Shown: positions 24,230 to 36,368, numbered from the stretch's first letter. The stretch: DNA of 64,000 bases from Homalodisca vitripennis (GCF_021130785.1 NC_060213.1:129780001-129844000), one strand, 5' to 3'. Program-made: numbers and translations. Notes: generated from the sequence alone by a model not told the origin.

Positions 24230-24916
24230 GTTACGTGTCATTGGCTCCAACGGGTTCTGATATACGATTTGTAAATCGAAAACGCACTGTCCTTCTCTTC
24301 CAATCTCATAGACGGAGACAGCCACAGTCGCGTCTGGCTGGTCTGGTTGCGGCGGATGGAGGCCAAACAAGGGACTGCGTGCAAGGAGTTTTTGCAAGCC
24401 GGGAGCTACAAACTCCAAGAAGTGGCGTCCGTCACCCCACCTCCAGCGGATAGTTGTTGCGCCATCATTGGCCGGCACTAACGATGTTGCCGCCGGTCAG
24501 CAGTTCGGTGAACATCTACCAAAACACCTGGAGCGGCGCATCACCAGCAAGCTGAGGACTTGCCGGCGGGGGTTGTCGTTCGCTACTCTGCCCATCAGAC
24601 ACGACCTGCCTGCGAGCCATCCTGTCAACCTGGAGCCGCGCGCGCGAAGTAAAACTGTACATCGAGGAGCTGTGCGTGAGGCATCGTGGGACAGAATGTC
24701 CTCGACTTCGGCCTCTCATCGGCAGAAGAGGCCTTCCACACCGACAACGGGATGCACCTAGCCCACACACAAAACACCTGCTGGCCGAGCTGCTGCTGGA
24801 GTGTGTGCAAAGGTTGGACCACGCAGTCCATACCGGTCCTGGCATCGCCCGCTGGGCCCACCTGCGGGCCGTCCGCCGCCGGCCCAGCGGAATCGCCCCG
24901 CCGCCGCATGTCAAAA
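24230..24916 (+). pseudogene. LINE ORF1 with SGNH/GDSL-type hydrolase domain, decayed
   Basis: The plus strand carries the signatures of an SGNH hydrolase as found in ORF1 of CR1-like elements. GDSHS at 24314-24328 is block I with the nucleophile serine. VTPPPAD comes next, then AGTNDV at 24471-24488 (block III, Asn), LPIRHDLPASHPVN, YIEELCVRHRG and GMHL near 24749-24760 (block V, His). They lie in different frames; for example one extra base sits just before AGTNDV. The GC content is far above the flanks. The last codons (...PPPHV) are interrupted at about 24916 by the LINE on the other strand and resume at 26585. This is part of one plus-strand LINE running to 30103. Confidence 0.78.
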
Positions 24917-26584
24917 TCAAATCAAATCAGTTTCTTTATTGCTTTTTAGACAAATATTATAACATTGTATTGCAGTTTCGTCATATATTCAATCAACAGC
25001 AAATTATACTACACACTCAAACACAATCAGACTTTTACATTTCAATCATTCAAACTAATTCACACTATCTTTGGGATCCAGATTTTAAAAATTTTGGTAA
25101 TTTATAGATATTTTTAGATATCCCAGCGACTCATCATAAACTCCTCTAGCGAATAAAATGCTTTTCGACACCAATCAGGCGTTTGAGACGAGTTCTTGAA
25201 TTGGTTTGATTAGTTGCATTTCTTTACACTTTCAGGGAGCTTGTTGATTAAGCCGACCGCCAACCTGATGCGGTAAAATGCTGAGATACGCCAGTCTATG
25301 GATACTATTGGACTCTAAAGTTGTCCCTGAGCTCTAGTCCTCATACTGTGAAAGTCCCTGAGCCCGGACTAAAGTGCACTTCGATTGACAGTACAGGAGA
25401 TCACATGAAAACATGTAGAGACAGGGCAAAATAGTCAGCAAACCTAGCTCCCTAAAAAGAGTACCCTACAACGACTCTCTGTAATTCAACTTGCAATAAT
25501 TCTAATTGCCTTTTTTTGAAGCCTGAAAACGCGTTCCATCTTGTGTTTGGCACAGCCACCCCCACAGTCTCAAGCCATACGCAAAGTGCGGATATATGAG
25601 GACCGAAATATGCCGTCATTAAGACTTCAGGGGAACAGTATTTTAGCTAGGCTTCGCAAGGCAAATATGCCTAAGTAATTTATAAGCACAGATATTGTTA
25701 ACGTGGTCGTCCCAGGTCAGACCTTGATCAATGTACACTTCCCCAGGAATTTTGTGGATCCAGTTTCCTCTAAAAGGACATCGTTCCACAAATACAGGCG
25801 AAGGTTGCCTTGCAAAATTCCCTTGGTCCTTAGGCAGAAATTGATGACATTTTGATTGTGATTGGTTTCGTTTTCAAATTCCTGTCAGTAAAATACTGAA
25901 TGCATGAAGTCAGTTTCCACAAATGATGTGATTTCCAAATTTGGTGTAGTTTTTCTTTTGAAGCAAAGAGTCGTGTTCGTCGGCATACTGAATCAGATCA
26001 CCATGCTGGAATCACTGAGTTAAAGTCTACAGACGTAAACTAAAAAAAGATAGGCCAAGAATAGAACCCTGGAGGGACACCGTGGGCTATTTTAATTTTG
26101 CTAGAGATGACATTCGGAAATCTTGCACGCATGATCTCGATTCTTAAGATGATTAGAAGCAAGCCACGCGTTTGGCAGACCCCCGAACGCCGCCACATTT
26201 TTGTAAAACTGGTGCACAGTGTTTCATGATGCACACAGTCAAATGCTATTGGATTAGGTCAAGAAAATATGCTGAGCCACTTGTTCTCGCCTTTCCAAGC
26301 CATCAAACAACATTGATTCAAAAGACTGTTTACAGCGTCAATTGTTGATATCTTTTTTTCCTGAAGCCAAAATTGTTCAGGATATTAGAATTTCATTGCT
26401 TTCTAGAAAGCTTTCATGTCTTTCACAGAAACCTTTTCAAAAAATTTTGCTAAAAACTGGAAGAATTGAATTGGAACGATAATTGCTGGTTTTGCAAGGA
26501 TCGTCTCTTTTTTAAAAATCGGTTATAACTTTAGCTGTTTTCAGTAGACATGGGGAAAAGTTGCCAGATTCAAATGAAAAATTT
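24911..26584 (-). mobile_element. 5'-truncated CR1/L2-like LINE inserted into the ORF1 above
   Basis: Minus-strand features in order are RT box GVPPGFYSWPIF (26086 downward), QYAD at 25990-25979 with one extra base after the first Asp, INKLPE near 25240, and the C-terminal FYSLEEFMMSRWD near 25110. The 3'UTR follows, with AATAAA near 24940 and a terminal GATTTGATTTG repeat that ends at 24917. Short 3'-terminal repeats fit CR1/L2-like elements. The bases GCATGT occur at 24908-24913 and again just after the 5' end near 26590, a plausible 6-bp target duplication. Frameshifts show it is dead. Confidence 0.78.
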
Positions 26585-29500
26585 ATCAAGCATGTGTCGC
26601 GTTCTCCTGAACCCACCGGTCGGACCAAGGCCTACGACACCTTCGCCGAGGCGGTGAAGTAGCCAACGCCCAGCCAACCTCCAGTGCGGTGATGATTCTG
26701 GACAAAAAAAACTGTCGGTTTTTAACCAATGTAAAACGAAGGATAGGACACATCAGAGCCAGAGCGTTCAAAATTTGCGTCAAAAAATTCCACAGAAAAC
26801 ATTCAAACCAACAAAATTCAAAATTCAACCAACATTTTTCTCGGTTGTGCCATCAAAATGCACAGACTGCCACCAAACAAAAGCAGACGAGCTGTCGCCT
26901 CATGGCACGACGAACTGCATCCTGACGTTTTTGTTATTTCTGAACATGGTTTCAAACCTCGAACACAGTTCAGACTGATCAGGATTGACAAACTATAAAT
27001 TGGCAACATCTTACAAATCGAACTCATTTTAAAGGGGGAGGGTGTGGCAATTTTCGTAAAATCTGATATTGAATTCCTTTCACACACAAGTTGGACTCAC
27101 ACAGTTGTGATTTAGATTTTGAAGGTGGATGGAATAAAAAATGCGGCCTGAATTCTGATGATAAAAATTACAATTCTTGGTTTATATCGTTCTTCCAAAC
27201 GGATATGCAGCAATATTTTTTTTTGAAAAATTTTGAAAATCTTCTAAATTTCTATCTGTTTGAAGTCGGTCCAAGTTTATCATACCTGGCGACTTTAACT
27301 ATTGATGTTTTAGACCACACCCAATCCCCCTGACCCAGCGGATACGCGACATTCCTAAATTCTTTTCGGATTGATCTGGTCAGTAAACACGCCAACACGA
27401 CGTGACCGCCACATACGAGTAAAGCAATCGACTACAACGTCATCACAACATTCCAAACGCCTTCAGTCTATATCTGTTTTCAATGCGGCCATGTCTGACC
27501 ACTTCGCTCAAGTAGACCACTATCAAGGGTAACTTTCAGCCAGAAAATTGAACACCCGTCATCCAAAAATCAAAAGAGGACACTTAGCTCGAGAAAACAT
27601 ACGTTGCCCTTTTGAATTACGTTTTTATAAAATGAGTCCCTGGTACGTTTTTTAGACAATCTTGAAAGCGTAGGATGAAGCTTACACCCGCCCCGTTTCA
27701 TAAATATTTTTTTTGTTATCACTTAATGTAAACTTGTCCTTTCAAAAATTTTAAAAGAGCGCAAACAAGCAAAACAAAATTCTTGGGTGACGAAGGAAAT
27801 TTTAGAATTACGTGAACGGCTCAAATTTTATCATTCGATTTACATTAGCACCGAAAAATGAGACAATTTAAAACTTTTTTTAGAAATTTCAAGAGCAATA
27901 TATCCGGAAAACAATAAAATCTGCAAAAGCAACGTGAAATTGAAACAAAATTGAAAAAATTGCGAAAACTTTTCCAAAAAACATAAACTTTTTTTTTTTT
28001 TTTTTTGCTTGGGGCATTATTAAAAATGTAAACTACCACAGCAAAAATTGCCCAAAAAACTTCAAATTTCCAAAGCTCAAAATCCAGGACGAAAATTATT
28101 TTCAGATCCCTCTAAAGTGGCAAGTGAAAATTCAACTCATTTTTTTCAATCTGTTGGCATCACTTGAACCCATCATTCAAAGTCCTCAATTGCAGCGAAG
28201 TGTCATCGACTGGGACCGGTCTCATCATGGCAACTGTCTCCAGTGAGTGAGGAAGAGGTGGCCCGCGTGATACAGGGATTGAAACCAAAAAAATCATGTG
28301 ACATCAACGGCATGTCTGTGTGTGGCTGACTCAAACGTTGGCTCTAAGCCTATTTTGGCTCCACTCACAATTTGATCAACTTGTCTTTCGCCCAAGGCAT
28401 TTTCCCCTCCCTTTGAAAATATGCGAAAGTCACACCCATTTTCAAAAAAGACGATCCTTGCCTCCTTGCAAGCAACTTATCGTCAATTTCAATCCTCCAT
28501 GTTATGAGCAAAAGTTTTGAAAAGATTTTTCTTGTCAGATTTGAAAATTTTCTTGATCGTTTTGAAATCCTCTGTTCCGAACAATTTGGTTTCAGAAAAA
28601 AAAAACAATCAACAATCGATGCGGTTCACAGACCCTAATCGATAACAGTTGTCGAATGGCCTGGAGAGAAGAGAACATGTGTTAAGCATATTTCTAGACC
28701 TCTCTAAAGCATTCGACTGTTGTACTCACGAAACACTGTTGAACCAGTTGACGACATGTGGTGTTCGAGGTCTGCCGCACAAATGGATCTCGTTCTTACC
28801 TCAGGGATAGAAGCTCAGTTGTGTGCAGATTGCGAATACCCTGTCAGGAAAGGTTTAAAATGACTTATGGTCTGTCCCACAGGGATCTAATCCTTGGACC
28901 TGTCCTTTTCCTTGTGTACGGTCAACAGATTGAACTCAATCGATCCTAACGGGGAGGATGGTTCTGTATGCTGACGATACAAACTCTCTGCCACAGAGCA
29001 AAAACACCAAATGATGAGATTAGAAAGTCAACTCATTTTTAGAACTGAATTCATGTATTCAGTATTTTTTCAAACACTAAATCTGAGGGCAATACAGTTC
29101 CGAAATCAAGCGTCTCTTCGTCTATTTTTTTCTCCGGCAGCAAGAACCTGACAACTTCGCTGCCGTGATGGCGGATGATGTTTCTAATAGAAGAAACTGA
29201 TTCCACCAAGTTCCTCGGATAATGCACCTAGATCGAGGGCTGACTTGGGACGATCACATTGACGGCATGTATTTTGGTTCAAAAGGGTTTCCTCCCTCAG
29301 GCATTTATGCCATTACGGAACCTTGCAAAATTCTGCCTCTTTGGAATATTACTAAGAACGGCTACTTTGGCTTGGTATATTCCACATCTGAACATTTACG
29401 GTTTGAGACTGTGGGGGCAGCTGTTCTAAATTACAAATTCGAACGTGTATTTAGAAGTCAATATGAAGAAAGCTGTCCCGAATCATTTCAAAATTGAACT

Positions 29501-30103
29501 TCAGTGATTCATGCAAAAACACACCTTCAGGGGAGCTTGGATTGCTGACTTTGCCCTGTCTCTATATCCTGTGGGTTGTCTACCTGTACTGCCGTTCTAA
29601 GTTGTAACTTGGTTCAAGGCAGGGACGTTCACCAGTACGGGACTAGAGGCAGGGACAACTTCGTCCGCGTTCAACAACACAGAACTAGCAGCATTCGAAC
29701 GTTTGCTCGTCTGAGGTTGGTGTCAAGCTAATCAATAAGCTCTCCTGAAGAGATCACAACAATTGAATGACCAAAAAAAAAAAATTTAAAACTCGACTAA
29801 GACATCTTTTGCTTGTCGGGGGTGGTTTTTACTCGGTTGACGAGTTTATGGAGAGCCGCTGGGACGAAATTCAAAACTAACACCATCAATCCTTGGTTCT
29901 GGTGTGGCTAGAGTCGTGGCAGGATTGTCTAGTGAGAATGAAGATGAGAGTGAATGAGAGAACCATGTGAATGTGTGCGTGAGTGACTGAAGTTTAGGCC
30001 TACCTTTTTACTATTTAAATATTTATTTATGACGTTTGTATGCAATTTTATAATTGTGTAACCGCAATAAAAAAATATTATTATTATTATTATTATTAAT
30101 ATG
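26585..30103 (+). pseudogene. Remainder of the host LINE: ORF1 end, ORF2 endonuclease and RT, 3'UTR
   Basis: ORF1 resumes as SRSPEPTGRTKAYDTFAEAVK then stop (26593-26661). ORF2 follows in broken frames: VFVISEHGF, the GDFN catalytic motif at 27288-27299, SDH at 27494-27502, the RT lead-in EEVARVIQGLKPKKS near 28250, FLDLSKAFDC (box A) near 28691-28720, YADD (box C) at 28967-28978, and the tail SVDEFMESRWDE near 29840. AATAAA lies near 30066, followed by a terminal (ATT)n run to about 30103. Many indels and stops make it non-functional. The clade is CR1/L2-like, judged from SGNH ORF1 plus the tail motif. Confidence 0.78.
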
Positions 30104-30384
30104 GGCAGACAACCACTAAACGGAGCGAGATAGGACACAAGTTTCATATGAACTGTTTTGCTTGTTTAAGTGTCAACTGTCATATCCTGTAGTTGTGCCA
30201 ACCTGACGCGAAATAAATACCCTGTATTATATAGACAGACGAAAAAGGCATTTTCGAATATATTTTTATTTCATACAAATTTTAGATTGAGTTGTGACAG
30301 TAGCTGAAGAACATTTATTTTATATCTTATGTATAATATATATTGTATTATGAGCGGTTATAAATTTCTACTTTACATAATATA

Positions 30385-31401
30385 TCCTAACTAATATTAT
30401 AAATGTGAAAGTGACTTTGTTTGTTATGCTTTCACATGTATTCAAACGCCAGTACTGAAAGTTTACATGGACATTCTTGGGGTCCCTGGTTAACATAGAG
30501 CCCTATTCTTAATTCGAAAATTCTTCCGGACTACGCCCCACTGGTCTCTAAAGTTGCGTTGCAGTAAATCAATATTATTAATTGAAAGAGCCTGTTAAAT
30601 GTAATAAACTGTTCAGTGTAAACATTGTTTAATGACAGTATAATAATATGTTTCATTAATTTAACCAATATTTTCAATTTGTTTACAGTTGTAGAGTGAC
30701 AGTTTGGAGTAAGCTTGATAGTAACAACACTTCTTATTAAAATTAAAAGTTATTGTAAATATATACTTTACATTTTAACAAAGATTAAGAATGCAGAACT
30801 TGGTCAGTACTGTAATGCAGATAGAAAAGACAAAGTTCTTTTACAATACATTTAAATACGTTATAAAACCTATTTAAGCTGTCGTTTGACAGAAATAGGC
30901 TTCTCAGACTTTGTATATTAGGACGTAGCCAGTGAGGGGTTCCAATTTGAGAGGACCCCCCTCCAAATTTTCAATTTTTTCAATGACTTTTTAGTAAACA
31001 ATTATTATTTAAATAATTCAGTATTACTGACATATACTGCTGAAAGATCATTTTCAACAAAGAAACGGGTCAAGAACTTTTTAAGAAACAAAATGGGGGC
31101 GTACTCTATCTATTACAGAAATATATAAGTTATCTGGACCCCCTCCCATTTTTTCCCTGATACGTTCATATTTTTATATTGTCTAGTTCGGGAAACAGGG
31201 CAAAATCAATTATGTATCAAAAATACTAAGACCTGAACAAATTATAATGGCCGTAAATATACACTTTTGGATGTATTTTCTTGATCGTGGCAACAAGGCA
31301 AGCTCAACATTGGTGTTTGAAATATATTTCACTCGAACCAGAAATGCTCATACACGAGCAAAGCTTACGAAATTGCGTGCGAATTCGCGGGTAACTGCTA
31401 G
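30385..31401 (+). mobile_element. Helitron-like element with a nested mini-hAT
   Basis: It starts A^TCCTAACTAATATTATAAAT and ends CGCGGGTAACTGCTAG^T. The 3' part (GTATTTTCTTGATCGTGGCA, CCAGAAATGCTCATAC) matches the end of the element at 17661-18158. A 253-bp hAT-like element sits inside at 30918-31170. No Rep/helicase sequence. Confidence 0.65.
30918..31170 (+). mobile_element. Mini-hAT carrying a transposase dimerisation fragment, copy A
   Basis: The plus strand encodes LLTYTAERSFSTKKRVKNFL then RNKMG. This is the C-terminal dimerisation region of hAT transposases. The ends resemble CAAGGACGTAGCCAG (left TTAGGACGTAGCCAG, right complement of CGTTCATA). The flanking octamers TTTGTATA and TTTTTATA match 7 of 8. 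No DDE catalytic region is present. Confidence 0.72.
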
Positions 31402-32382
31402 TTATCTATAAGACATCTATAAATGAATAATCTGTAAAAGGATAATAGATAAGGATCTATAAAAGGACAATAAATAATAAAGAATTTATAAAAGGACACG
31501 TTGATCTTTAGTACGGAGTGCTTTATGTTAAAGTTAAGTTGGTAATACTGACCTTGCAGAAAGCGGGCTCTCTATTTGCCTCTTTATCGATTGCTGGCCT
31601 TGACAACATCGAGTATTGATTGCACGTTCGGGACTCTTTTGTTTTGAAAACAAATCTATATTTAAATTGACGTACGTATATAACGCTTCGAACCTATTTA
31701 TACATCAACCGCAGTTGGACGTACGTTCCCATCAAAACTCAGTTATACACTTATTGGGTGTTATAATGTCTTTACAATATAAGTCTTAGATGATTGACTG
31801 GGTGGTTCTTTTTGTAATATGCTAGGGGTGTTAGATTTCATACCTATGAAAGGACAATTTAATTACACCTAATTGTAAATTCTACAAGTAGTCTCATATT
31901 TCTTTGCTTCTTCCTGTGTTTTATTATTGTTGTATATTACATTCTGTGATAATTGATTTGTTGTGCAAGACAAAACTATAATTTTAGTTTTAATTATTGT
32001 ATGATTCTAAATATGATCGCATTTGTCAATGATGGAATACAGATCTTGCGGTAGATGCCTCAATTATTTCCTTAAAGATGTTCTTACATTGTACTGGTTA
32101 TTTCAAACTTATCATTGTATTATTGCTCCCTTAGTATTGTGCGTATATAAAAAATTATATTGTACTTATCTAGTCACATTAAATTTTTAAGAAAATGAGA
32201 AGATTACTATTGTTATATACGTAACTTGAGACTAGGTATCAAAATCAAAATTTAAACATTTTTAGTTATATTTTATATTTTCAATTTTAAAGTTTGAATC
32301 TTACGGAATCGTATCAGTTTTAATAAACCTTTTCATCTTTTAATATGTTAACCAATTCAGTGCACCATTACATGTAGTACAA
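31402..32382. other. AT-rich stretch without recognised gene
   Basis: No exon or element ends recognised on either strand. Confidence 0.4.
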
Positions 32383-32384
32383 TA

Positions 32385-32981
32385 CGGGGTGGGCCATAAG
32401 TCAGTTGTCACTAGCAATCCTTAGACTTTGTTTTTCCTAGTGTAGTAGTTGTGAACTTGACTAAGTCAAACACAACTTTTCATGCGGCCGGTTAAGGAAA
32501 AGTTGATATGGCAACAAGATGGAGCACCCCCCATTATGGACTTATTGTGAGAGACTTTCTAAATAATAACTTTAATGAATGGATTGGCAGACGGGGTACT
32601 ATTGAATGGCCTCCACGGTCCCCAGATATAACACCGATGGATTTTTCAGTCTGGGGTATACTAAAAAATGAGGTTTATTCAGTCAAGATTCGTAATGTTG
32701 AGCATTTGAAGGAACGAATCCAATCAGAATTTGAAAACTTACAGTCCAGGAACATTTGCGACAAAATTTGTAAATCTGTGTTAAAAAGATGCAATCTTTG
32801 CTTAGAACAGCATGGAGACCACTTTGAGCATCTTTTGTAGGTTCATTGAATACTACATGTTTTCCTGTATTAATAAATTGTATTTGTACTACATAGTAAA
32901 ATAAATGTATTTGTATTTTCGCTTGTTTGGTATATTATTGCACCAAATGCATTTTTGACAACTGACTTATGGCCCACCCTG
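32385..32981 (+). mobile_element. Internally deleted Tc1/mariner-type element with transposase C-terminus
   Basis: The TIRs are C(A/G)GGGTGGGCCATAAGTCA continuing GTTGTCA on both ends, with TA on each side (32383-32384, 32982-32983). The plus strand keeps the transposase C-terminus: QQDGAPP with the second catalytic Asp near 32517, then PHYGLIVRDFLN, WIGRRGTIEWPPRSPDITPM with the third catalytic position in SPD, DFSVWGILKNEVYS and a tail ending at 32840. One C is missing in the run at about 32525-32531, so QQDGAPP and PHYG are in different frames. The N-terminal DNA-binding part and first Asp are deleted. It is inactive. Confidence 0.85.
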
Positions 32982-33027
32982 TATAACAGCGTTTTCGTAG
33001 GATCTTACAATGAAGCACCTTTTGTGT

Positions 33028-33245
33028 TGGTGTTACTGAACGTTTCCTTTTTCATATTTTTGCACTTTCACAAAGCCCATTAACCCAACATTGTACACTG
33101 ATAACCCGTGCGGCTTGTCCTTGACGTCAATCAACATCAACCCTCCCTCACATTTGGCCCCAATCAACGACCCATCCCCATCAATAACGCGTTACGTCAT
33201 GTCCATTGTCAAGCAGCAACTCGATGTTGGCCTATCTTCTGTTGC
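33028..33245. repeat. Dispersed repeat R3, copy 1
   Basis: It matches 35892-36113 over about 220 bp (AACCCAACATTGTACACTGA, TTGGCCCCAATCAACGACCC, CAGCAACTCGATGTTGGCCT). The two copies are in direct orientation about 2.9 kb apart. They do not have clear TG...CA ends, so LTR status is not claimed. Confidence 0.7.
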
Positions 33246-33412
33246 TCCATACTATCTATAGCAGGTTGACTGCCAGTCCATTTTTGGATGTCTTTGCCCT
33301 GAGGCCACAATTTGGGTACTAATGTAATTTGTATAAACTGGGTTTTTCATACATTATGAACTGCAAGACAGTAAATTTAGAACCATTTAAAAAAAATAAC
33401 ATTTTTTTAAGT

Positions 33413-33490
33413 GAGTACCATATTTGGTATTCATGGCCTGTGGCTGAACACGAGTACCAGAAACGGTACTCATGGCCTGCGGGTGAAGAA
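33413..33490. repeat. Two tandem copies of a 39-bp unit
   Basis: GAGTACCATATTTGGTATTC... is followed directly by GAGTACCAGAAACGGTACTC..., both continuing ATGGCCTG. Each unit is a small hairpin; a related hairpin (GAGTACCAAATATGGTACTC) stands at 34042. Confidence 0.75.
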
Positions 33491-33903
33491 AATATTTTGT
33501 ATCTCCTATGTTATATTAGAAGCAAAAATAACGAAAAAATGAGAATATCCAATAATTATTTACAATAAAAGTGTTGGGCTAAATAAATACGCACTCAAAA
33601 TTTATTTAAGAAAATCTAATATCAACAATTTATTATAAAACGTTGAATTATACATCAATATAGGTGTAGATAAGTATACAAACTCATGAGACATAATGAA
33701 TTATTACAATTGTCTGTTGTTAGCCTAGAAATTATCCATTTTTAAGTTGCACTAGTGCATTGTCAAGAAGTACACATAACCAATAAATCCCCTCAACTGA
33801 AAAATAAACAAAGCAAAGTGCTGGCAACTGTCACATAACTGAAACATAAAATTACTCGCTAAAATCATAAAAAGCTTAAACATGAGTTTTTTTAAGAAAC
33901 ACC

Positions 33904-33908
<5 letters not shown>

Positions 33909-33981
<73 letters not shown>
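33909..33981. repeat. Poly-A tract of 73 bases
   Basis: An uninterrupted A run. No retroposed gene is recognised upstream, so it may be a mononucleotide expansion. The exact length may be imprecise. Confidence 0.95.
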
Positions 33982-33983
<2 letters not shown>

Positions 33984-34039
33984 TAATTTATTTATTGCTT
34001 AAAAAAACAAATAAATATAAGTCAAATTTTTCAGTGTGG

Positions 34040-34905
34040 TGAGTACCAAATATGGTACTCGTGGCAGTCAACCTGTTACAGATGGGAAATACCGTTATTT
34101 GTCAATAACCTATTACCAAAATAACGTTGTTACTTGGTATTACGTTCCAGTACCTATTACCGTGGTAACATGTTACCAGCTGATGCACGCTCAGTATAAT
34201 TGGCATCATGCTGTTACTGAACGGACGTTATTAAATTGCAAGTAAACTGAGTCAGTCTAAATCTACATGTGTAGGGGGCTATTTAAACACAGTATACGAA
34301 AATTTAACTGTCGGTAACGATGTAATTTTAGACTGATATTCTACTGTGAAATACACTACATAATTATAAACTAGTTATTTAAAATTTTCACTGCACAATT
34401 CAATGCAGATTTTTGTATTATATTTTAGTATTCGAAAACTTAACTAACTCACCACAATGTTTACATTAGTAGGTTACTTTTAAATAGACATCGGATTTGT
34501 TTTAATGTTTCCAGAAACAAGTCTACCTTTATATTTTGATAAATGTAGCCTATTTAGTTTATTTATTATTATTTATTTAAATCTGATATTTTATTTCCTA
34601 TCCCTCCAGCACCATCCAGCTGAATCCACCACGTTATTGGTATCTCAGTAACGTAATACCAGAAAAGCGTTACCAGAACTGGTCCGTTCCTACCCTCATT
34701 GCTTGCACGGTAATAGCCTCGGCTGTTACTCAGTAACAAGGTTACTAATATCAGAAAACGTTATGAGAACGCCTAATCATTCAGCACGCCTGTTACTGAA
34801 ATAACAGGGTGTTATTGGTAACACGTTATCCTAGTAATAGTTTACCACTGAATAACGATGTTACCGACAGTAATACGTTATATATCGCTCAACTCTAGTG
34901 AATTA
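34040..34905. repeat. GTTAC/GTAAC-rich dispersed repeat
   Basis: Both outer parts (34060-34250 and 34610-34905) are dense in GTTAC, GTAAC, AATAACG and CGTTAT, separated by AT-rich filler. A partial inverted copy is at 4690-4800. The right end, read in reverse, begins CTAGAGTTGAGCGATATATA, reminiscent of hAT-type termini, but no matching left end was found. Confidence 0.55.
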
Positions 34906-34909
34906 TGTT

Positions 34910-35735
34910 GGCTCATCGATACATGACAGACAGCTTCCAATTATGCAGATGATACCTTTTCTTCAAGGCATCTTCACAGAGTGAACTAAAAAACGTGGTA
35001 TTCACTGAGCGTAACTTTATAATCGAGCTCTTCAGCGAACTAAATCTCAAAACAAATAAAAAAATCAACTTTATTAAATTTTCTCAACGGACACTTATCT
35101 AGATATCAGCACAACAGTCTTAGATGACAAGGAGATTGAAGAAATCTACGCAACCGAATTCCTTGCTAAACACCTCGATAAAGCGTTGATACATCGAGAC
35201 AGAATGTTTAAATCTAGCCTAGGGAACTTTTGTTTTCGGACAACTTTCCAGATAATGCCCAATTCAGATGCTGTTGACGACATATTATGGAATCATCTAT
35301 TCACTTTGCCTATGGTGTTATATTGTAAGGTGATGTGTAAACACACACTTTTCCAAGGTGTTCGAACAATAAAAAAGCAGTCAGAATAGTGTCAAACTTA
35401 TATGAAGTTTGCCCTTATCCTTTAAGCCAATATTCAAAAATCTTCAACTGATAAAAAACTCCCTGCATCTATATTTTGCAAAAATAGCTTTTTTAAGACA
35501 AAGTGCGATCACATGTGGGGTAGATATTTACAATCGCAAGGTCAGGGAGAACTACAAGACTGGGAGTAGGCATATATAGTTTGCCAGAAACAATCAAAAG
35601 ACCTAAGTCTAAGACGTTTAAAGCTTGTTCTAAAGCTGTTTTGTTTAAGAAGCGTTTTATTGTATGCATGGTTTTAAGGCCCTTCAATGAATGGCTATCT
35701 GATCTCAAAGCTAGAGGTGAGAAATTAGGGAATGG
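34910..35735 (+). pseudogene. LINE reverse transcriptase 3' half, decayed
   Basis: The plus strand shows TATGCAGATGATACC at 34943 (YADD box with frame damage nearby), FNIELFSELNLKTNKKINF-like thumb sequence, AVDDILWNHLF, TIKKQSE (the QKKAVR position) and CGVDIYNR.VRENYKTG. Several frame changes and stops occur. The arrangement is that of the post-YADD region of Jockey/CR1-type elements. Confidence 0.65.
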
Positions 35736-35891
35736 ATGAGAACCGGGTTAATAAAACATTTTGCATGTCGGAATGAGGTACTGGAAGGAATGGATGTCAA
35801 AAGTTTGTTGTTTTCAAATAAATTGACAATAGCGATACAGTGATTAAATTGTAATTGTTCCAACAAAGAGATTTATTATTAGCATTATTTT

Positions 35892-36113
35892 GTGTTGGTA
35901 GTACTGAGAATTGTTGTTCAGTCTTCGCATCTTCACAAAGTCCATAACCCAACATTGTACACTGACAATCCATGCGGGTCTGTCCTCGACGTCTAACAAT
36001 CAACATCAACCCTCTCTCTCACTTGGCCCCAATCAACGACCCATCCCCATCAATAACGTGTTACGTGTAGTCCATTGTCAATCAGCAACTCGATGTTGGC
36101 CTACCTTTTGTTT
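35892..36113. repeat. Dispersed repeat R3, copy 2
   Basis: Direct-orientation partner of 33028-33245, with scattered substitutions. Confidence 0.7.
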
Positions 36114-36368
36114 CCGATCTTTGGCTACTGTATATTTGTTTAAATACTGATAATCCATTTTTTATAAATGCATAATAAAAGTAATGTTATTGATTAAAGA
36201 ATTGAAGATTTCACTTTTCATTGGAAGCCAAAATTGTTGCAGGCCGTGGAAGTGGAAAATTTTGAGCACAATATGCGTTCGGGATACATGCGTATGAAAG
36301 GTCAATTATGAACAAAACTGAACTATTCTTTAGTTTTATACACGATTTCTTGCATATTTCATTCGTTT

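Noticed and set aside
24516..24920. Minus-strand 134-residue GC-rich frame
   Set aside because: It has no family motifs, while the plus strand carries the SGNH motifs; GC-rich DNA opens frames on both strands.
33028..36113. LTR pair around 2.6 kb
   Set aside because: The two R3 copies lack TG...CA ends and target duplication, and the interior contains no LTR-element coding sequence.
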